Positions 56,204 to 64,000 of a DNA stretch of 64,000 nt are shown piece after piece. The notes beneath the pieces were generated by a model that was given only the letters and a program-made list of their open reading frames with translations, was not told where the DNA came from and searched no databases. Positions within the stretch are counted from its first letter, which is position 1; each line of letters opens with the position of its first letter. The stretch covers positions 1,604,001 through 1,668,000 of the forward strand of contig NC_063063.1 in the NCBI RefSeq assembly GCF_018812025.1, written 5' to 3'. A program made the position numbers and the translations under genes. The stretch is from Megalobrama amblycephala (lineage: Eukaryota > Chordata > Actinopteri > Cypriniformes > Xenocyprididae).

Positions 56204-56888
56204 TTAAAGGTCCCGTTCTTCGTGATCCCATGTTTCAAACTTTAGTTAGTGTGTAATGTTGTTGTTAGAGTATAAATGAAATCTGTAAAATTTTAAAGCT
56301 CAAAGTTCAATGCCTAGCGAGATATTTTATTTAACAGAAGTCGCCTACATCGAACGGCCAGTTTGGACTACATCCCTCTACTTCCTTCTTTAATGACGTC
56401 ACTAAAACAGTTTTTTGACTAACCTCCGCCCACAGGAATACACAAGAGTTGTGTTTGTAGAGTGTGTTTGTCGCCATGTCGTCGAAACGCTGTTATTTTC
56501 ATCCCGCAGTCCAATCACCGGGTCTGATTCTGGCTCAAATTGATAGGGTAAAATTAAAGACATGTTTACAATAACACTGAGCGCGTGCATCTCCACGTTA
56601 TGGTAAGAGGCGTGACCTTTCCGGGCAAGGAGCGCTAAGCTGCTGTCGAATCACAACACAGGAACCGCTGGCACAATCAGAACTCGTTACGTATTTCTGA
56701 AGGAGGGACTTCATAGAACAAGGAAGTCATCAGCCCGTTTTTATGACAGTGGAAACAGCGGTATACAGATAAGTAAATTATGTGAAAAATACTGTGTTTT
56801 TTTTACACGCGAAACATGAACACATGTTATATTGCACACTATAAACACAATCAAAGCTTCAAAAAAACACGAAAAACGGGACCTTTAA
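56204..56888. mobile_element. TTAA-flanked MITE
   Basis: TTAAAGGTCCCGTTCTTCGTG at the left is mirrored by CACGAAAAACGGGACCTTTAA at the right. It lies inside the hAT-like element at 56012-58018. Confidence 0.88.
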
Positions 56889-56949
56889 ATTGGATCTGTG
56901 CTGCTCTTAAAGTGACAGCAGCCTAATATTCCTGCTGTCTGTGTTTTTT

Positions 56950-57745
56950 TAAATAGTTCACTTCAGAATTAAAATTTCCTGATAATTTACTCACCCCCAT
57001 GTTATCCAAGATGTTCGTCTTTCTTTCTTCAGTCGAAAAGAAATGAAGGTTTTTGAGGAAAACATTTCAGGATTTTTCTCCATATAGTGGACTTCACTGG
57101 GGTTCAACGGGTTGAAGGTCCAAATGTCAGTTTCAGTGCAGCTTCAAAGAGCTCTACATGATCCCAGACGAGGAATAAGAGCCTTATCTAGAGAAACCAT
57201 CTGCCTATTTCCAAAAAAACATAAAAATGTATATACTTTTAACCACAAATGCTCATCTTGCACTGCTCTGTGATGCGCCATGCATTATATAATCATGTTG
57301 GAAAGGTCATACGTGACGTAGGTGTCTACAAAGTGAACATGCAAAGACTAAGTCAAACAGCCTTTACAAAAAAAAGGTAAAACAACGACGTCGGCCGATT
57401 TTGAAGTTGGAGGAGAAAATGAGAGTTTTTTGCCATATTGCGGTATTTCCACCTACGTCACGCGTGACCTTTCCAACGTGATTACGTCATGCGCGGAGCA
57501 TCACAGAGCAGTGCAAGACGAGCATTTGTGGTTAAAAAGTATATAATGTTTATTTTTTTTAGAAAATGGCTGATGGTTTCTCTAGATAAGACTCTTATTC
57601 CTCGTCTGGGATCATGTAGAGCTCTTTGAAGCTGCACTGAAACTGACATTTGGACCTTCAACCCGTTGAACCCCAGTGAATTCCACTATATGGAGAAAAA
57701 TCCTGGAATTCACTTCATTTCTTTTTTCGACAGAAGAAAGAAAGA
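56950..57745. mobile_element. Foldback MITE (GTTCACTTCAGAATTAAAATTTC type), copy 2
   Basis: This is a close copy of 25848-26636 in the same plan: GTTCACTTCAGAATTAAAAT, GTGGACTTCACTGGGGTTCA, GATCCCAGACGAGGAATAAG, then the inverse arm. The outer right end has been lost (it stops near AAGAAAGAAAGACCC). Confidence 0.85.
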
Positions 57746-58024
57746 CCCTAACCCTTAATTATTAATGACTGTTTATTTGTCTTTAATAATCTAGCAGTTT
57801 TAGCTATGGTATCGAAATTGGAATCAACAAATGTTAAATTGCACTGGTATCTAAAATTTTGGTATCATAACCTTATTTATTACAATACAGGGATACATGG
57901 GTCAAAAACAACAAAAACAATAACTATTTTATTCATTTATTATACTTATGGGGCAGTGAAAATTTAATCATTGAATTCTATGAATCGAATCGAATTGCGA
58001 TTATACTATACCAGCCCTACAGTA

Positions 58025-59707
58025 TGCAGTGCGTACAAATACGAAATAATTAGTGACTCAAATATTAGTGAATGAGACCCAATGTTCTGACACCAGCTGA
58101 TCTTCCAATCTGGCTAGCTGACAAGTCCACAAACCCTGTGTAAAACCAGCAAAACAGACTATTCAAACCAGTCTGAACCAGAACACGTTTTTTTAGTAGG
58201 GTTTAGCTAAATTGTTGCCTTAGAAATTTTATTTTGAATGATCATGACTGAGTTCATTTAAGGTTTATTCTTCAAAACAGGATCAAACTAGGAGAGTGTG
58301 AATCTGGTTTTTATTTTTAAATAATCTGTGTTTATTTTTCAAAATCCACCAATACTTATATTTCCTCTCATACAGTCATGCATTCCATAGACCTGCATTC
58401 AATCAGCTTTTCTTTAAAGAAGGGACTCCAAAACTCTTTTGTTTCTCAGGTTTTGATTTTTGTGCTTTGACACAAACTGATAGAGGCACAGTTCACTTTC
58501 CCAGTGATCACGATCCATTTGGAATCAGGACATTGGCATTTTTCCCCCCTCGGCTGTCTCACATCTGTCTCCGTCTTTATCCAACTGATTTACTGCGGCA
58601 GAATGTTGACATCTGCAGATCCCATACGAATGAATCTACCGTTTCATCACAGAAACAAAAATCAATCATTCTAAAAACTCATCGAAATGAGATTCTTCAA
58701 AGCTCTAGACTGTGTATTGTGTGAGCGAATTCTGCTGTAAATGAATGACTTCACCTAGGTGATTGATGGAGGGAGTTGTGTTATACAGTGGTCTGTATTT
58801 TGAGTTTTAGAAATGGTTCAGAAGTGGTCATCCAGTCTGCACACATCTGGCGAGACGCGGGAGTTTTTCAATAGCTCCGCAACAATTACTGGCAGTAAAT
58901 AACAGTGTGAGTTTTTATGATGTGTCTCAGGCTGATATCCATGCTTAAGACATAAAACAGCTCCTTAAAGTGAAATCCCGTCAGAAAAGTTGATGGGCAA
59001 GCTTGTAATCAAATCAGCCTAATTACAACCACTCTTTGCCATTTTAAATCCATAACCGTCACATGATTTCAATAAAAAAGAGGATATTTTTTTCAGCGTT
59101 TTCCTTTGCAATAGAGTTTTATGAGTTACCAGTACTTGAACAAATGTTTCTTTGTTTGCAGGAAATGTCAAGCATACAAGGCTATTCTCTGGCATTGTAA
59201 AACCAAAATAATTAAATGAATTTTGGCAGCCTGTGCAACAAAATAATTTCTGTAAGTGTTTAGCCCAGTATGATTGCAGGCGTCTAATGATGTAAAGGTC
59301 ACCGCAGTGTTGGATGTGAGGCTGAGGCTGAGGTTTTCATAGAGATTTACTACGCCGCACCACCTAGTCACTGTTGTCAGTATAACATTACTTCAAGGAA
59401 GTTGCATTACATGCGGTTTTTCAAACAAGTAGCTGCATGTGTCAGAACCTAAATATAATGCCTTTGTGTGGCTTTCACTTTATGAATTTTGGAAAAACTG
59501 CATTAGTATACAGTGTTTGCAAGATTGTGATGATGTGGAAATGTGCTATCCTAGATAAAATTATTGAAATAACTATTATATTAATCCTCATGTGCTCTTT
59601 GGGACCCCAAGGGACTTTTCCTTAGTTTAAAAACATGGTTCCCTTCATCTCAGTTGCACAGAATTTTATGACTTTTTCTACATTATCTATATTTTCATTT
59701 CTCCCCA

Positions 59708-59739
<32 letters not shown>

Positions 59740-59929
59740 AGAATTGGCCAATAAAATCAATAATTCCTGCATTCATTTGAAAATTTCCACAGATAAATGA
59801 TGGCCTGGTACTAGGCAACAAATGCAATGTGGAACACAAACATGATCTTTCACACACATATGTTGGTATACAGATGCAAAATTTTTACAAATTACAAATT
59901 TTACAAATTACAAATATATTCTAGATTTA
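58025..59929. other. Gene-free stretch
   Basis: No gene or repeat pair can be supported here. A poly-A tract sits at 59707-59740. A thin TTTTACAAATTACAAA tandem is near 59883-59915. Confidence 0.4.
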
Positions 59930-61252
59930 GGGTATAAATACTGGGTTTAGGTCAGTAATCCCAACACCAGTCATGGGGAAGTCTGCTGGCTTGACAGTTG
60001 TCCAGAAGACGATCATCAAGACCCTCTACAATGAGGGTAAGCCACAGAGGGTCACTGCTGAAAGAGCTGGCTCTTCGCAGAGTGCTGTGCCAAAGCATAT
60101 TCATGAAAAGTTGACTGGAAGGAAAAAGTGTGGTAGGAAAAGGTGTACAAGTGAAAGGAATGACCGCAGGCTTGAGAAGATTGTCAGGCGAAGCCGATTT
60201 AAGAACTTAGAAGAGCTTCAAAAGGAGTGGACTGAAGCTGGAGTCAGTGCATCAAGAGCCACCACACACAGACGTCTTCAGGAAATGGGCTACAACTGTC
60301 TTGTTCCACGTACCAAGCCACTTCTGAACCAAAGACAACTTCAGAAGCATCTTACCTGGGCTAAGGAGAAAAAGAACTAGACTGTTGCTCAGTGGTCCAA
60401 AGTCCTCTTTTCAGATGAAAGTAAATTTTGCATTTCATTTGGAAATCAAGGTCCCAGAGTCTGGAGGATGAGTGGAGAGGCACAGAATCCATGTTGCTTG
60501 AAGTCCAGTGTGAAGTTTCCACAGTCAGTGATTATTTGGGGTGCCATGTCATCTGCTGGTGTTGGTCCACTGTGTTTTCTGAAGTCCACAGGCAACGCAG
60601 CCGTAAACCAGGACATTTTAGAGCACTTCATGCTTCCTTCTGCTGACAAGCTTTATGGAGATGCTTATTTGTTTTTCCAGCAGGATTTGGCACCTGCTCA
60701 CACTGCCAAAGGTACCAAAAGCTGGTTCAATGACCATGTTACTGTGCTTGATTGGCCAGCAAACTCGCCTGACCTGAACCCCATAGAGAATCTATAAGGT
60801 ATTGTCAAAAGGAAGATGAGAGACACCAGACCCAACAATGCAGATGACCTGAAGGCCGCTATCAAAGCAACCTGGGCTCTCATTACACCTGAGCAGTGCC
60901 ACAGGCTGATCGCCTCCATGCCACGCCACATTGATGCAGTAATTCATGCAAAAGGAGGCCCAACCAAGTATTGAATGCATAGAAATGAACATACTTTTCA
61001 GAAGCCTGACATTTCTGTTTGAAATATCCTTTTTTTATTCATCTTATGAAGTATTCTAATTTATTGAGATTGTGAATTGGTGGGTTTTTGTTAAATGTGA
61101 GCCAAAATCATCACAATTAAAAGAACCAAAGCCTTAAAGTACTTCAGTCTGTGTGCACGGAATTTATTTAATACACAAGTTCCACAATTTGAGTTGAATT
61201 ATTGAAATAAATGAACTTTTCCACAACATTCTAATTTACTGAGATGCACCTA
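59930..61252 (+). mobile_element. Tc1-like transposon, left end missing
   Basis: The right terminal repeat is clear. On the minus strand it reads TAGGTGCATCTCAGTAAATT, then AGAATGTTGTGGAAAAGTTC, the end of a well-known fish Tc1 family. The matching left repeat is absent upstream of the transposase, so the element is truncated there. Its gene at 59973-60974 is nearly full length. Confidence 0.85.
59973..60974 (+). pseudogene. Tc1-like transposase, near-intact with two stop codons
   Basis: One uninterrupted 334-codon register, close to the usual 340 residues of Tc1 transposases. It runs from MGKSAGLTVVQKTIIKTLYN to AKGGPTKY and its stop at 60972. The paired-like DNA-binding half (TAERAGSSQSAVPKHI, GRKRCTS) is followed by the DDE core: first aspartate in LFSDESKFCISF, second in FFQQDLAPAHTA, glutamate in NSPDLNPIENL. 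No frameshift is present. Two in-frame stops, TAG at 60378-60380 and TAA at 60795-60797, each sit where the family normally has tryptophan, so each needs only one or two base changes. The protein is inactive as written, but the decay is recent compared with the other two Tc1 relics in the window. Confidence 0.93.
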
Positions 61253-61529
61253 TATGTGGTTTATGGGAACTCTCCATAGGCATAATGTTTTTTATACTGT
61301 ACAAAGTATATATTCTCTCCCCTTACACTAACCCAACCCTTAAACCTACCCATCACAGAAAACTTTCTGCATTTAAAAAAAAAAAAAAAAAAAAAAAAAC
61401 ACAGTTTAAGATGTTTTTAACGCCATTTGGTTTATGAGGACACATTAAGTGATTAAAATGGTTAAGACCATTAAAAGACCACTAAATATTTAGCAATTTT
61501 TGGCTTGGCCAATTTTTTCCCCCTCATAT
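61253..61529. other. Gene-free spacer with poly-A
   Basis: A run of about 25 adenines lies at 61375-61400. Nothing else was recognised. Confidence 0.5.
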
Positions 61530-62770
61530 TTTGAAAAACCTACTTTTGCGAACTAGTGATACGTTTTTGGCCTGATCGGAACCAAACCAGTGCAGCAAGA
61601 TTCTCTGGAGTCTGATTGTCAATACTTCACAAAGAAATTTAGAAATTGCGATTTACAGCCTCTAAAAGTGATGATACATGTGGCAACTTTTTGAGCAACG
61701 TTGCTGGGTAATGTTGCCGTCAACGGGCAACCCAATGAGACACATGGCAACTAATTAGGGCAACAGACAGTTGGCCCACGTCAAAAGCTACATTCACGTG
61801 CCATACAGCCTATGCCACTACAGACATTAAACAGACCTCGTCTTTTTAGTATTTAACTTAAAACATTCGATGGTTAAATTACAGCCAACGCACATTAAAT
61901 TGGACACCTGTTGTTATTTTAAGCATTAAATTAGGTAAATTCCCTGTTTTGGGTTGACACATGACAACTTACCAGAGTAAAAAGATATCCATCTTGTTTG
62001 AATTTTTTCTGAAATCTCCAAGCCGGTCACGCGATCGGCTGCTAGCATTCTGATGGGAGGTTCTCAAAAAATTCCCCACGATCTATCTAAAGTAACCAGA
62101 TAGAAATATGTTGCTCATTCTCAATAGGAAAGTGCCCAAGCAACATTGCTCAAAAAGTTGCCCCGTGTATCATCACCTTAAGGGCTGCCAAAATGTTCAA
62201 AGTGGGTGGAGCCACTTTTACTAAAATGGCTGTAACTCATGAATGGAATTTTCACCAAACTCAGCACACATATGTAACGGCTCATTCTGTGATTGTGTGA
62301 AAAAGAATGTGGCGAATGGCCACTTGGTGGCGCTATAACATGGAAAAAACTTGTCTATAACTACGCAATCTGAAATCAGTCTCCAGGGGGCGTCTTCGTG
62401 TTTTTCACATGCATGAAGGATTGTATATCACGTGATTTTTTGCACACGACATTCACACCACATGGTAGAACTCCTCATTTAGAGCAACTTTGCCTCTTTG
62501 TCCATGAAATCGTGCATTAAATATTGGAGATTACTTCAAAAACCATCTTTGGTGAACTAGACCAAGGTTTTTGTCTCAACATCGATAACTGTTAAATAGT
62601 TTTTAAAACCATATATTTCCTATGGTAAATTGCCTTTATCGGCTGTAAATGGTCTTTTCCATCAATTATCAAAGTGGCTACATGCTTACTAAATAAAACA
62701 CAATATATTTTTATGCATGTGTTTAAAGCGCTAGAACCCCGTTGATTGCTGCTTGCAGCTATATTTTTTC
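61530..62770 (+). repeat. Unclassified dispersed repeat, copy 2
   Basis: This is the homologue of 34861-36170, same orientation, ending GCTTGCAGCTATATTTTTTC. It differs by an insert at about 61670-62180 bounded by the inverse words ATACATGTGGCAACTTTTTG and CAAAAAGTTGCCCCGTGTAT. That insert is probably a separate MITE with those ends. Confidence 0.8.
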
Positions 62771-63590
62771 ATTTGCAACTTCAAACAAGTCACCAGTGTA
62801 AGTTAAGTAATTATTAGTGTTATGGATGGGTGTGTTTGGTTGACTGAGATGTATTTCTGATATCTATAGTTGTGATGAAACACTGGGTCATTGTTTCGCA
62901 CCCAGAATAGAGGGCAGTTGGGGGTCCCGTCAGGAAGCCAGTTACACAGACAGAGGGAAATTCCTGTCCTCCTATGAATGTTTTATTAGCCAGGCTGGCG
63001 GGTGTGTGTAGGTTAGAATATTCACTCCTTACCACAAGGCACAAAACCACACCAACTTATACGTGCTAGGACTGAAGCAGACAGGTCCAACTGACTATGA
63101 GCTTGTTAGGAGTTCTCATGTCAAGTTCTCAACCAAAGCCAGTCATAACTTGTATAAAAGAATTTGAAATAAGGAAAAAAATTGATTCAGCAGTGCATCA
63201 TGATTCTTTCTTTAACTATTCTAAATCAATGCACATAATATAGGAATAAGATTTTTCTACTTTTCAATGACTAAACATTCAATTTTTTTTTAAGCAAAGC
63301 ATATTTATTTTGCCATTAAATTTTAAGGTTCACTAAAATAATTTTTAAAATATGTATTGGGCCAAAAATTATACAGCATTATTACAACAACACTCTTGTT
63401 GGAAAATTATGCAAAACATTTCTGAATTTGTTGTAATTTTCAACACTTTCTTATTGATGGACTTCAAGTCATTCTTGCAAATTTATCAAAACCTCCCCTA
63501 TATTAAGATAACTTTCTCTTGGTGACAAATCAATAGAATTTGCTCAAAGTGTTTAGAATTCATCACAGAAAAACAAATGTTTAAAGGGCA
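62771..63590. other. Gene-free stretch
   Basis: This is AT-rich intergenic DNA with no supported feature. Confidence 0.4.
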
Positions 63591-64000
63591 TTTAAAGGGG
63601 ACATTGGATGTCCCTTTTTACAAGATGTAAAATAAGTCTCTGATGTCCCCAGAGTGTGTATATGAAGTTTTAGCTTAAAATGCCCCCACAGATTATTTTA
63701 TAGCATTAAAATTGACACTTATTGGCGTTATTGTATGTGTCCCTTTAAATGCAAATGACCGCTTTCAAGAAGAGGGTGGAGCTTCAAGAGCTTGTGTTCA
63801 ACCCGCAACAACAAAATGGGACAATCTCACGCACTGAAAATGTCAGAAACTAGCGATGTTCAGCCTTATATGTTCGAACCGGAGTCGGACACTGGTGCCG
63901 ACAGAACCAGAGAACATATGCTGCATGGAGATAAAACAGGTTTAGTTTAATTTTGGTTATAACTTATGTTGTCGTAACCAGCTTATAGTCTCCGGAGACC
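63591..64000 (+). mobile_element. Interspersed repeat with a small exon-like segment (copy 3, cut by window edge)
   Basis: It opens TTAAAGGGGACATTGGATGT and continues with the landmarks of 2438-3060. At 63839 an ATG starts a clean short frame, MSETSDVQPYMFEPESDTGA.., that runs to a stop at about 63948. This is the best-preserved version of the small coding-like segment in this repeat family. Confidence 0.75.

Larger units (their letters stand above)
56012..58018. mobile_element. hAT-like element with two inserted MITEs
   Basis: The left end AGGCTGGGCAAAAAAATGTA and right end CTATACCAGCCCT are short inverted repeats. The flanking direct repeat ACAGTA lies at 56006-56011 and 58019-58024. GATTAATCG and TTCGATT/AATCGAAT words cluster at both ends, as in other hAT families. 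It is non-coding. Confidence 0.7.

Overview
The window is vertebrate nuclear DNA from a ray-finned fish, most likely a cyprinid (zebrafish/carp group). The genes have GT-AG introns. The intergenic DNA is AT-rich and packed with short inverted-repeat DNA transposons: TA-flanked Tc1/mariner types, TTAA-flanked types and hAT. Two retinal rbp3 genes lie in tandem, an arrangement known from teleosts. There are no prokaryotic operons, CRISPR arrays or recognisable RNA genes. I cannot fix the species.

Five genes are supported, all on the minus strand, so transcription runs from high to low coordinates. From right to left they are gdf10 (BMP3b; 3 exons, 38915-33270), gdf2 (BMP9; 2 exons, 28884-27597), an intronless three-module rbp3/IRBP gene (23077-20333), a four-exon two-module rbp3/IRBP paralogue (16215-12749), and the first coding exon of an anthrax-toxin-receptor-family membrane protein (7467-7322), whose remaining exons lie beyond the left edge. 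As I recall it, this order matches the human 10q11.22 neighbourhood (GDF10, GDF2, RBP3, ANTXRL), so it looks like an ancient syntenic block. The IRBP proteins carry retinoids between photoreceptors, Mueller cells and pigment epithelium. The two growth factors are secreted TGF-beta ligands. They are neighbours by ancestry, not members of one pathway.

Layout: 1-7321 is the first intron of the receptor gene, with several repeats. 7468-12748 is intergenic, with a transposon nested in another. 12749-23077 holds the rbp3 pair, whose proximal promoters share a motif block at the same distance from each ATG. 23078-27596 is intergenic repeats, followed by gdf2. 28885-33269 contains a TA-flanked element swollen by about 2.3 kb of 22-bp minisatellite with a 393-bp higher-order period. 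33270-38915 is gdf10, with a hAT element in intron 2. 38916-64000 has no confidently identified host gene. It holds three decayed Tc1-like transposons, nested MITEs, a GATA/GGAT satellite, and one short exon-like open stretch I could not identify.

I found no wholly new biological system. The best leads are the shared rbp3 promoter block, the complementary module content of the two rbp3 genes, the higher-order minisatellite, well-resolved nested transposon insertions, and repeats carrying small exon-like segments with conserved splice donors.
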